Shown: positions 23,238 to 35,400 of the stretch, in pieces
How positions within the stretch are numbered: the stretch's first letter is position 1
How the letters are laid out: every line of letters starts with the position of its first letter
Assembly (NCBI RefSeq): GCF_964355755.1
Contig: NC_092671.1
Span: forward strand, 14,550,501-14,614,500
Reading direction: 5' to 3'
Origin: Antedon mediterranea
Taxonomy: Eukaryota > Echinodermata > Crinoidea > Comatulida > Antedonidae
Length of the DNA: 64,000 nt
The notes under the pieces: model-generated
The model's database searches: none
Told to the model about the DNA's origin: nothing
The model's input: only the letters and a program-made list of their open reading frames with translations
Program-made: the position numbers and the translations under genes

Positions 23238-26200
23238 ATGGCACAAATTGGTGACTCGCAGCGCAGCGGAGTTGCCAGTACTCATGTTAGCTTTGTCTGC
23301 CAAAGATGCTGTGCACCTCTTAAACTTGATCCGTCTTTCAATTCATTAGATAGCCAAACATACAGTGATCTTGCTTGTAAGTGGATTTTTATGACAATTA
23401 ATACAAAAATTGAGAGATTTACAAATCTTTAAGGGTTTCGATGTGTGACTTGTCTCGTAACAAATCCTCATTTCCTTGTCAATTACCGGATAAAAAACCT
23501 AACCTCCAGCTATTAGTGGATTCTAGGTAACTGTAGACACAATTTCTACAGTATCAGACCAATTCTAATAATTAAAAAATGGTGCTTAAAGAGAATTAGA
23601 ATGTTAGACTTTATGATTTTAATGTGCTTTGTTTAATTTCAGCTCCACTCATACGATCATATTTTGAAAAGCCAGCAGAAACAACTTCTAGCTTTGATCA
23701 GTTTGATAGCAATAAAGATGATAATGTAGCGAGAAAAGAAATTATTACACAAAGGTAAAGCTTAGTAAGATCATTGATTACTAGAATGATCAGGTACTAG
23801 AAGTAATTTAGTTTAAACATAAGAACTTTTCACTCAAAACAAAGTACAAAAGCAACCAACATTGCAACATAATAAACTTAGTTTTTAAGCAACTCATCTT
23901 AAATATTACATCATACAATCAAAATGTGTCATCTATGCTTATATGATTATTAGTAGAAATATACAATATTCAATGAAATTTCCTAAATTCTGATTTTACT
24001 TTTAGGATGTCTTCAACAGACAGCAGTCATGAGTTTACTATTTTAGGTGAAGCTGGCAATACTCAGGTTGAAACTAGAAGCTACGCTTGTAAGGTATAAA
24101 GTCATCATAGATCAATCAATCAAATTAATAATTGTCAATTAAAAGTTTTTTATATAGCATATTAAGAGGGGTGAAATCCCACTAAAGAGATTGCCAGATT
24201 TAAACAATGTAATTTGTTTCATTTAGAGATAACATCTTGTTTTCTAAATCCAAAATAAGGGACAAACTAGATTTATATAATTGGTATGACAATGCATGAA
24301 ATCTGAATTTTTACTAAACCTGTGTACTTTATAAATATTTGTTTTGTTTTAGATTTGGGGTCAGCTCTTTGACATTATGTCAGGTCATTCAGATGTTGAC
24401 CACCCACTTTGTGAGGTAAGACATGCTCTTTAATTTAGTGATATAGTGGGGTAGATTTGGAGACAAATCTCCTGAATTGAATATTTGAGATCTTGACTAC
24501 ATGTTGATGGATATCAATATGAATTTGTAGGAATGCACAGACAGCTTATTGGATGGGCTAGATATCCAACTGAAAACAACAGAAGATGAACTGAAACACT
24601 ATACTGAATCATTAGCACAGCTAAAAGAAAGTGATGGTGGAGATGTTAAAGACAGCCTTAGTGAAGAGCTAGATAAGGTAATAATCACACCCATCTATGA
24701 ATATTTATGACGTTTCATTGTTTATATATTCACTTTACAAGTCATTGGTGTGACTTTGTTTACTACATCACTCAGTATCTCAGTTTATTAAGCATTCTCA
24801 AAACAGATAATTTAAAACGTTGTAATTATCTAACTAAACATTACATCTAATGCATTTGTGAAATAAATAAACCATATTTATCAGCAACAAAACTGAGTTT
24901 ACTTACTATTTATTTTCAGTTGTGCTTAGAAGAGAAAAGTCTTATAGAAGAACTTGAAAGTATGGAAGCAGAAAAAGAAAAAATTAAAGCAGAAACTGAG
25001 AAACAAAAGGAAGAATTACAAAAATATGAAGATGAAGAAAAAAGGTAAAATATATAGTTAGGGTTGCTTGCATAATAGACTAAAGCAAGCATGAGCAAGT
25101 ATCATGTAGTGATTAGACTAAAGCAAGCATGAGCATTATCATGTAGTGATTAGACTAAAGCAAGCATGAGCAGTATCATGTAGTGATTAGACTAAAGCAA
25201 GCATGAGCAGTATCATGTAGTGATTAGACTAACGCAAGCATGAGCAGTATCATGTAGTGATTAGACTTAACGCAAGCATGAGCAGTATCATGTAGTGATT
25301 AGACTAAAGCAAGCATGAGCAGTATCATGTAGTGATTATACTAAAGCAAGCATGAGCAGTATCATGTAGTGATTAGACTAAAGCAAGCATGAGCAGTATC
25401 ATGTAGTGATTAGACTAAAGCAAGCATGAGCAGTATCATGTAGTGATTAGACTAAAGCAAGCATGAGCAGTATCATGTAGTGATTAGACTTAACGCAAGC
25501 ATGAGCAATATCATGTAGTGATTAGACTAAAGCAAGCATGAGCAGTATCATGTAGTGATTAGACTAAAGCAAGCATGAGCAGTATCATGTAGTGATTAGA
25601 CTAAAGCGAGCATGAGCAGTATCATGTAGTGATTAGACTAAAGCAAGCATGAGCAGTATCATGTAGTGATTAGACTAAAGCAAGCATGAGCAATATCATG
25701 TAGTGATTATACTAAAGCAAGCATGAGCAGTATCATGTAGTGATTAGACTAAAGCAAGCATGAGCAGTATCATGTAGTGATTAGACTAAAGCAAGCATGA
25801 GCAGTATCATGTAGTGATTAGACTAAAGCAAGCATGAGCAGTATCATGTAGTGATTAGACTAAAGCAAGCATGAGCAGTATCATGTAGTGATTAGACTAA
25901 AGCAAGCATGAGCAGTATCATGTAGTGATTAGACTAAAGCAAGCATGAGCAGTATCATGTAGTGATTAGACTAAAGCAAGCATGAGTAGTATCATGTAGC
26001 GATTAGACTAAAGCAAGCATGAGCAGTATCATGTAGTGATTAGACTAAAGCAAGCATGAGCAGTATCATGTAGTGATTAGACTAAAGCAAGCATGAGCAG
26101 TATCATGTAGTGATTAGACTAAAGCAAGCATGAGCAGTATCATGTAGTGATTAGACTAAAGCAAGCATGAGCAGTATCATGTAGTGATTAGACTAAAGCA

Positions 26201-28285
26201 AGCATGAGCAGTATCATGTAGTGATTAGACTAAAGCAAGCATGAGCAGTATCATGTAGTGATTAGACTAACGCAAGCATGAGCAGTATCATGTAGTGATT
26301 AGACTAAAGCAAGCATGAGCAGTATCATGTAGTGATTAGACTAAAGCAAGCATGAGCAGTATCATGTAGTGATTCATTACTAGACCACAGGGTAATTAAT
26401 TTATGAAGCAATAGAAAGCGTCAATGTACCATCATGTACACAACTATAACACAGGGTAATTACTGAATAAATCAATCATAACAAAAATTATCAAGTAATT
26501 TGACCAATCAGATAATTAATAAGAATAACGTCTGCATTATAAAGTGCTCAATTTAGAACAAAACAATTTGTCCTTCATTGATAATTATCTGACTTGCAAG
26601 ATAATTATCGTTCAATTTTTCCAGAGCGGAGTCGGTTAAACTCTGTTTCCACAGAGACTTTATCGGTTAATTATTGGTCATTTATTAGTTAATTTTTGGC
26701 TGTAGAGACACAGCCATTGACCGAATTGCCTATAGTCATTGCTTATCAGCTAAATCTATTATACATACTAATTTTTGTCACTTGTAGGTACTGGAGTGAG
26801 TATAGTGTTTATAAAAGACAGCTGTTAGAGATAGAAGATGAACAGAGAAGTGTTGATAACCAATTGAAGTATGCCCAAGCTCAACTAGACAAACTAACAC
26901 GAACAAATGTGTTCAATGCTACATTCCATATCTGGTAATTATGATTTTTTTTCTAAATAAATAGTTTATAGATTTTTCTGGAAAGGGAAACAATAGAAAA
27001 GAAAAGATTTTTTTTTTTTTATTTCTAGAAATGCGCTGTTTTGACGTTTACAATATTTAAAATTTACAATAAATAATAAACTATTAACATTTTATGCATT
27101 GTTTATGTAAAAAATTAGAATAATTGGTCTTTTCTTCATTGTAATTTTAGGCATAGTGGACATTTTGGGACAATAAACAACTTCCGACTAGGGAGACTTC
27201 CCAGTGTACCAGTGGAATGGAGTGAAATCAATGCAGCGTGGGGGCAGACTGTGCTATTACTGTACTCACTTGCTAAAAAAATGCAATATGATTTCCAAAG
27301 GTATAGCATTTTTTATAGTCTAAAGCTCTGTCTACAATATCAAACTTTATGTGACAAAAAAATGTGATGTGCCCATATATAGACATGGTGATGTCATATC
27401 ACTACTATATTTGGGCATATCACTACCATATTTGGGCACGTCACAATTTTTGTCAAACTAGTCAGAGTTTATAGTTGTTTTTTAAAGATTTTAAACTGTA
27501 TTATGTTGAAAAACTATGTTTCACTTTTTTACAGATATCGTCTTGTACCTTATGGTAATCACTCATTTTTGGAATCCTTATCTGATAAGAATAAAGAGCT
27601 CCCTCTACATGGATCTGGTGGATTTCGATTCTTTTGGGATACAAAGTAAGTTTTCAATCATTTATACATTTTAAAACATGTGACCCAGGAGGAACAACCT
27701 TGGTTGGTCTGGCCTTCTATAGATTGAAAATAATTATCTGTGCATAAAAATCTAACATATTCAAGACCTTAGAAACCATGAAGAAACTAAATAACAAGAC
27801 AGTACCTTACCCAACTAAATTTACAATGCACAAAGATTTAGAAAAACAGTCAGTATGGTATATTTGTTGTCTGAATGTACTTAATTCACTTTTGTAGGTT
27901 TGATCAGGCCATGGTAGCATTCTTAGATTGCCTTCAGCAGTTCAAAGAGGAAGTAGAGAAGGGAGATAAAGGATTCTGTCTTCCTTATCCAATGGTAAAT
28001 GGCAAAATAGAAGATCCAAGTACAAAGACATCTTATTCAATTAAGTAAGTAATGTTCGTCTTATCTACCAGTATGTCTATGTAACATTTCTTGTATTTGC
28101 TTGATGTCTTCTAGTAACAATTTTTGCACACTAATGCTCTGCACATTTAATTCACCAAAGTTAATTTTATTATTTGTTGTAGGATCCAATTCAATTCTGA
28201 GGAGCATTGGACCAAAGCTCTCAAGTTTATGTTGACCAATCTGAAGTGGGCCTTAGCGTGGGTGTCTTCACAGTTCAAGAAATAA
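23238..28285 (+). CDS. BECN1: Beclin 1 (Atg6), autophagy scaffold
   Basis: Core subunit of the class III PI3-kinase (VPS34) complexes that start autophagosome formation. Exons: 23238-23376, 23643-23754, 24006-24093, 24353-24415, 24531-24677, 24920-25044, 26788-26934, 27151-27300, 27535-27645, 27898-28044, 28183-28285. Phases all agree: 443 residues (human 450). In order: an N-terminal VSFVCQRC / LKLD zinc-finger-like motif, a BH3-like segment (residues about 113-125, [11 protein letters not shown]), coiled coil (about 135-274) and the evolutionarily conserved domain with [26 protein letters not shown] and [10 protein letters not shown]. The BH3 core is altered (see findings). Start chosen after the acceptor TTCAAATAG/CAAGGTG, so an upstream ATG at 23214 is intronic. 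Intron 6 holds a large minisatellite. AATAAA at 28822. Confidence 0.96.
25075..26373 (+). repeat. 37-bp minisatellite in BECN1 intron 6, about 35 copies
   Basis: The unit GATTAGACTAAAGCAAGCAT followed by GAGCAGTATCATGTAGT repeats every 37 bases with very few changes (occasional TTAACGC, AATATC, GCGAGC). The array makes up about three quarters of this 1.7-kb intron and stops about 400 bases before exon 7. High identity implies recent unequal exchange or slippage. It does not touch the splice sites. Confidence 0.96.
27324..27471. mobile_element. MITE with AGCTCTGTCTACACTATC ends, copy 2 (BECN1 intron)
   Basis: Starts AGCTCTGTCTACAATATC, contains ATGTGATGTGCCCATATATA, GACATGGTGATGTCATATCA and TTTGGGCACGTCACAATTTT, and ends GTCAAACTAGTCAGAGTTTA. 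Collinear with the TSFM intron copy but with an extra TTTGGGCATATCACTACCAT block. The right inverted end is eroded. Confidence 0.75.
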
Positions 28286-29445
28286 ATGCAATATTTGAAA
28301 CATCTAAATCATGAAATATGCACTGGATATAGGACTCAGATGTTTGATAATCAGCAGTGCTTCTCGAACTCCTTGCTCTTTAAATGTTATGAGAGTAGAT
28401 CACTGTTAGGCATTTGTCATTGACAAGTTAGATATGCCTAATATAAACTTGATTGTATGTTGTTACATTATACTTATTGTAGCAATTTTTATTTTCTTTA
28501 CTGTACAGTATATAATATATATTCATATTGCTGCCTGTAATCATTTGCAGTTGGCTTGAAATTCAGAGGGGGGTGGGGGGACGACTGCTTATCAATAATA
28601 ACAACCATTTCCTTTACGCAAAGTGCTAGTATTTCAGTAATATAATTCTGTTTGTACTGGTTTTTTCTGGTGATATCCTATGATATCCTTTTATTTTACT
28701 TACAATATGTGATCCTGATATATCATTACCAACATATGATGGATTCTTTTATTTTATGTATATACTGCAATATTTTTCGTTTTAAAATGTATACAGTTAT
28801 GTATGATTAAATCTGTACTAAAATAAAGTACAACTAAACAACAATGTGGTGACTGTGGATGTTTGGTACTATAAAAGTAACAGGGTTCTCAAGTATGTAA
28901 TGTAATAAGGACATTCAGTCCAATTACAGACGTATGGAAAAGGAGATAAATACTATGTTTTGCTTTATATGACACATCAAGAGAAAAATCATTGTGCGCA
29001 AGCCCTGGAACCTGGCAGGACGACTGTTTACCACGACGCGTAAAAAATGTTGTGTTTACAGTACAGGTATTTCCGAACTCGTACTATGTACTTCTTACTT
29101 CTCAACAATTTACCGAGTTTACATAAATTGACACAGTATATAATTTATATATATAAACTTTATATATAGTATCAGTACACAGTCAACCCAATTATTGATA
29201 TTTAAAATATACAAACAATAACACAAGGCACATTCAGCTACAATCAATTGTAAACTATTTTAAAAAATCAACAAAAATGTATATTAATAATATACAATTA
29301 AACATGGGTGCCTTCACTTGCAATGTGCTGCATAAATGAATTGACATTAAATATGGACGGAATGTTCGTAAACCAGTCTTCATTTTTTAAAGAAACTTCT
29401 TTAGCTAAGTCACTTCTTTTTTTCATTTAAATCCTCTAGTCTTGG
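28286..29445. other. Intergenic DNA between BECN1 and NME8-like 3' ends
   Basis: BECN1 3' UTR with AATAAA at 28822, then AT-rich sequence up to the NME8-like stop codon. No exon, RNA gene or repeat array was recognised. Confidence 0.55.
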
Positions 29446-32400
29446 TTACTCGCCACCTCCAGTGGATTCTACAGTTGCTTCTTCTGTTGGTTTATCTTCC
29501 TCATCTTCAGGTTTTGACACAGCAGTGTCATCTGCTCCTGCAGAGTTATCTGCTGTAAAGAGAGAGAAAAAAATTGTATTATGGTGGTTCTGATTTAATT
29601 ATATTGTTAATTTAAGATTTTGCATTAACTTACGTTTCTCATCTGCATGTGTTTCTGTTGCTGGTTGTTCACCAGCTGCCTCTTCTGCTGGCTCGTCGGT
29701 TGTTTTGGCTTCCTCCGTTGCCTCGTTTGCATCTTCAGCAACTTTAGGTTCTTCTGCAGACTCTGTGTTAGCATTGTCACCATCTTTGACTGCATCATTT
29801 GGACTCTCTGGTTCAGGTTCTTGTGCATCTTCTGCCTTTTCTACACTTTCCTGCTTAGCTTCATTGTCACCTTCTGGTTTAGAATCCTCACTTGCCTCTG
29901 GTGGTTTTACTTCTTCTGTTGGTTTGCTCTCATCTCCTGCTATTTCATCTGGTTTACTCTCATCAGGGTTAGCATCATCCTTGACTAAAATTTGTGTAAT
30001 ATTAAATAGACAATGTCAAAAATACAGTGAAAAAATGATTGTTTTTTAAAAGAGTTCAATAAATGTTAGAAAATGTTATTGATACTGTTTGTAATGCAAA
30101 TCACACATCACTTTTAAATGAACATTTCAAACAGTTAGCATTTGTGGAAAACATAGTCTATGTAGCACATGCATCTGAGCATACATTTTTTATTTCTATT
30201 GATTAATAATTATATAGTCAACTGTATATAATCATATTGATATATGTTATTATTGGAATAAAAGTATTTGTTCATAGATAAAACAAGCATTCTTTATGAA
30301 AAGTAGGATAAGTTAGAGTATAGAAGAAAAATTAAATTACAATAGATTATTCAGCAATGTGATTTAGAAGGTGCTATTTCAAAGGAAACAAAAAAATAAA
30401 CATTCTAAAAAAATACACAAACATTTTCCAGTTTAAAAAATCTGTACAGTTAAATCATATAAAAACATTATTTAAAAAAGAAATCTCAAACAAGTCTTTA
30501 AAATATGTAATAAACGAATATGATGATACATTAATAGTTCATGCAGCAGCATGCAGAAAGAACTACTGTAATATGGCAAGCGATAAAAGAATTTTCATGC
30601 ACAACTTTTGAAAGAAGAAAAATGCAGCTTTCTAGAAAAGAAACTATTTTAGAATGCAGTGTTGATGCTCTTCCTCTCACCATCTGCTGGTTCTGGTTCC
30701 TCTTTCTGTTCTACAGAATCAACTGGATCACTTCCATCAGGTTTTATTGTCTCTCCTTCTTCTACTACAAATGAAGGTTGTAAGGTAAGTTTTTATAATT
30801 TGTAGGCCGCATTGATAATATAGTGATGTTTTCTACAATAATACAGTAATAGACCATAACATTACAGCTTTCAACTTCAATTCTAATAATATGGGACTAG
30901 CACAACTGGACTAAGACTGTAAAATGATTTTTTTAAATCAAATTTGTTTCTATTACCCTCTTCAGTCTTAGTTTCTGTATTGCTTTCTGCTTTATCCGTT
31001 TCTTCCGTCTTATCTTCTTTGTTGTCTTTTGATTCATTCATTTCCTTTTTCTCTTCTTCAGTAGCTTCTTCAGTAACTTCTTGAGTTTTAGCTTCCTCAT
31101 CCATGGGAGGAGTAGTTTCTGCTACTGGAGCACTAATCTCTGCAACTGGAATACTGGTTTCTATTGGCAGATATTTGACATGAATGATCATTATTATTAT
31201 TATTATTGGGATTAATAGGGAGAGTACTGGTGAATGGGTGTGGACTATAAAACAACAAAACACCAAAGGGACATCGAATGGCTTTATATGCTGTAAATAA
31301 TTTAAAATAACACCTTACAGAACAACAAACATTTTTTATCTTACTTAAACAATGATTTTTTTGCAATATTTCACACAGAATGTACAAATATGCTGACTTT
31401 TTTACATAAAATCAAATATAATGTTAAGTACTATTTTTTGCCTATACAGTAGTTGCATTTCAAAATAACATTTAATTTGTATATATTTCATTGAATGACC
31501 ATTGTAAGAAGGTAGAGAAGTTACTGTACATAAAGTAAGAAAATCCACATAAATATCTGGAAAAGTTGTATAAATTGTGCAAGTAATTGTAAAAAATAAA
31601 ATTTTGTGATGTTGCTTTTAATCTAATAGTAGCGAACATTATTTCCATAACTCGACACTGGACTATGTGGCAATCAAGACATTTCTATTGGATAGAAATA
31701 TACCTACTTGCATGGTGCATCGTGAATTTCTATTTTGCAAATTGAATTAAATATAAATCGATTGATTTTAGTGAGACTGCTTCAATTTGTGATGGGTGGA
31801 CACTGTATGATTGTTCATACTTTTGCGTTTATGCAACTACAAATGCATGAACATCACTCTAGTGTGACACTTTAATACTTTTACAGAATATACGACAGAC
31901 AGTGTTGACATCTTGAATACACTATGCAGGTTATACAGTACAACATAATACATCCTTTTTTACCAGTTCCATCAGCTCGACCAGACATGGCTTTATCTCC
32001 AGATGAACTAGGTGGCACATGATCCCCTGCAGAGGCTGTTTCATTGGTTAGATCTGATGATGGCATTGCATTTTCTAACTGCTGGTGGCCAGATGAGATT
32101 CGTTCATGGTTAATTACAGAAGCTGCTTTAGAATCTACCTTTTCGACTGGTTTATTTGCTTTCTTATTTTTTCCGTGCATACTAGTTTTGTTATCAGTAT
32201 ACGATCTCTTAGTTGCTGGTTTCTCTTTGACAGATGGCCTTGGATTTTGTATTCCTCTTTGTGTTACTTTGTTACTTCCAACAAGTCTTCTGCTTGATAG
32301 TTTTTTGCTTTGCATCTTTGAATTCTTGGCTTCGTTGACAGATATTTCATCATCTGACTTTTGTTGTGTGACATTTTCTGGTTCAGGCTGGTCTGATCTT

Positions 32401-35400
32401 ATTAACGGCGCTTTATATCCTTCTAATATTTCGTTTAACCTCTCTTTAGCATCCATTGCAGTTTGTATTTTTTGGACTGATTCCATCATTTCAAGTTATT
32501 TAGAACCAACATATTACATGGTCAAATGAGAGCATAAAACAAACATTTTTTAATGAATAAGTGACAAAAATCAAATAATTTTTTCAAATTGGTATATTTT
32601 AGGATAATCATAACAGTCTTACTGTGTTAAGATCATTATTTATGTGGCTTCTTAACTGTGTAATGTCATTAACATCAATAAAAAACATTTATCCTGGTTT
32701 ATACATTATCTTATCTTGAAATAGCTATCATTGGATATTAATAAGTAAAATAATCAATATATAAAAATAGTTTAAAAAAATATACAAACCTGCTTTATCA
32801 TTACTGGTCTCATCTGATTTCTTTTCTCCATCCTCCTCATCTGTGAAAACATTTAAACAGAATATTTTAATATAGAATAGCAAATTATAACAGTTAGTTA
32901 GTGAAACATGATTTACATAATACAGACTGTGCTACATTAAACAGTTTAGTAGTGAAAGGTGTTAGTTTCTGGATGTTACGACATTTTTTTTTTTATGTAT
33001 TCATGAAATAAAGGAAAATGATATTTTTTTTATTAAATACTGAAGTTACTGAAATATTCCAATACATGGAACACATTTTAGAAGAATTTTATTTTTGCAA
33101 GCAACGTCACAGTAGTTAAAAAAAGTGCAAAAAGCTTTGTAGCATTGCAATGATAAAGGTAAGTAGTAAGAAGTAAATTAGAAGCATATAGAATTGACTT
33201 AATATCTGGTTAATTGTACATAAATTAAATATTTGTAACAGAAATCAAGACGAAAAAACATGAATTTCCCTTAATATGGTCAAATACAAAATTTAGCAAA
33301 ATTCTGCCATAAAAACCAGGAAGACTTTTTTTCAGTAGTTAGGTAGTTTAACCTAATGTAATAACATGTCTGGTGACTCCCTAGAAGGTGAAAAATATGG
33401 TGGATATACGGTGGATAATTTTTGCTATAGCATGAAAATGAAAATCTGAAGTTGAATAAAAATACTAAAAATGTAAAATTCAAGTTATAGTACCTATATT
33501 TTAGTCATCTGATAATATTTTTTACCACACCGTTTATTTTTCATAGCTTTTTAAAATGCCTCTCTATTTACAAAAGTTGTGTACAAAAGAATAGAGATTT
33601 TACTGTGTAATTTGAGCTATCCCCCCACCGATAAGAAAGTGCTTATTTTCAACAAGCTTGTGCAACACAAATAAAATCACAACAATTATGAAACATAGGG
33701 GAAACTATAGATCAATAATTATTGGAATGTATGATCAATAGAAATGTTGTGCCCGCACCTGGCCTTTAATAGCATAACATAAATAGAGTTGAACTGTATG
33801 AAAAATATAAGGTGCAAGAATAGTATATAAATTATTTTGACATTCTTAAATGGTAAGAATCAATGTTATACTGAAAATCCTATTTATATCATAACAAGTA
33901 TACATTCACCTATTACAAGATTGTATTATAATTGTAGATGGATGATTGGTTATTTATTTAAGCTCTGTCTACACTATCAAATGCTATGTGACAACAAAAT
34001 GTGATGTGTGCCCATATATGGACATGATGATGTCATATCATTGGCTGCCATATTTGGAAATATCACACACTACCATAAATTTGGGCACATCACACTTTGT
34101 CAAACTAGTTTGATAGTGTTTATAGAGTTTTAGAGAAGACAAAAAACAACCAAAGTGATATATTTTCCCTGACATGTCACATTTAAATGAAAGTGATGTT
34201 ATTAAATGAAGTGAAAAGTCCTGGATGACTACCTGCTGATTCTCCTTTGACATCCTTCAATCCATCAGCTGCCTTTGGCACTGCATAGTGTAATAGTTAA
34301 TAAACAAAATATAATTTGTATGAGATATCTATTTTTATATATAAAATTAATAAAAATATAAAGTATGAATTCCTGATGTTGTTTATTTTTATATGTCATT
34401 GTATGTTATTGATATTATGCTACTGGTCTAAAAGATATTCAAACGAATCTGTAGATCCGAACCATACCTCCAAGCTTTTGAAGAATTTAGTATATTACTT
34501 TATGTTAATACTTATACCTATTTTTCTATTTAATGTTTTATTTAATATTCAATCTCAGACGACTAGATAATGTTTTTAAATCAAACATACCTATGACTTT
34601 TCCTGTTTCCGTTACTTGGACCTCTGGAAACAATTCTTTTATTTTTTTCACTGCTTGTCCCTTTGACGAACTTCCATGGATGGCATTGTGAAGGATATCT
34701 TTACCAAGCAGCGCCCTCAATGACTCAGGTGCTTGATCCTTGGCTACCTCTGGATCAGTCGGCCCCATGAGTGTCCGCCAATTGTCTATAGCATCTTCTC
34801 TTGATAATACCATCACCATTGACGGACCACTACAAAAATAGTGAAACATTTTTTATTGTAAAACATTAAAAGTGAAGCTTTGATAGAAATAATAGACAGA
34901 TAACATGACACACATGTCTAGCTAGCATGAAAGAGGTCTTCATCTAACATCTAGTAAGCCACAGCAACATATGTATAATAAGCCCAAACCTGGTCATGTG
35001 AGATATTAGTTGGTCATAGAATTCTTTTCCCTCATGTTCTTTGTACAGCTGTGTTGCAATATCTTGATCCATGTGAATGTCTTTCTGGCAGGCAATGTTA
35101 AAGCCAGCTTCTGTTATCCTTTCAATAATTGCATCTAATGAAACAAGAATAATGTTTAAAATGTTACTATAATTTGCAACTCCCTTCACAACTACTAACC
35201 CTTTTGTCCTTAAAATTACTACATAAAAAATCATTCAACACCATTATGATTCCTATCTATTCTTTTACCAAAATTGTAAGAAGTCCAACACTATTATTAT
35301 CATCATCACCATTCTCCATTAATCATCCTTATGTCATAAATACTATTATAATATCATCATCATTGTAAAATATTATCACAATAAACAATAAAGGTCACCT

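Noticed and set aside
29647-30049. Cys/Phe-rich and Ser-rich open frames on the plus strand
   Set aside because: They are antisense shadows of the acidic NME8 tail exon at 29634-29984.
32044-32529. 161-codon plus-strand open frame
   Set aside because: It is a shadow of the minus-strand exon at 31964-32476.
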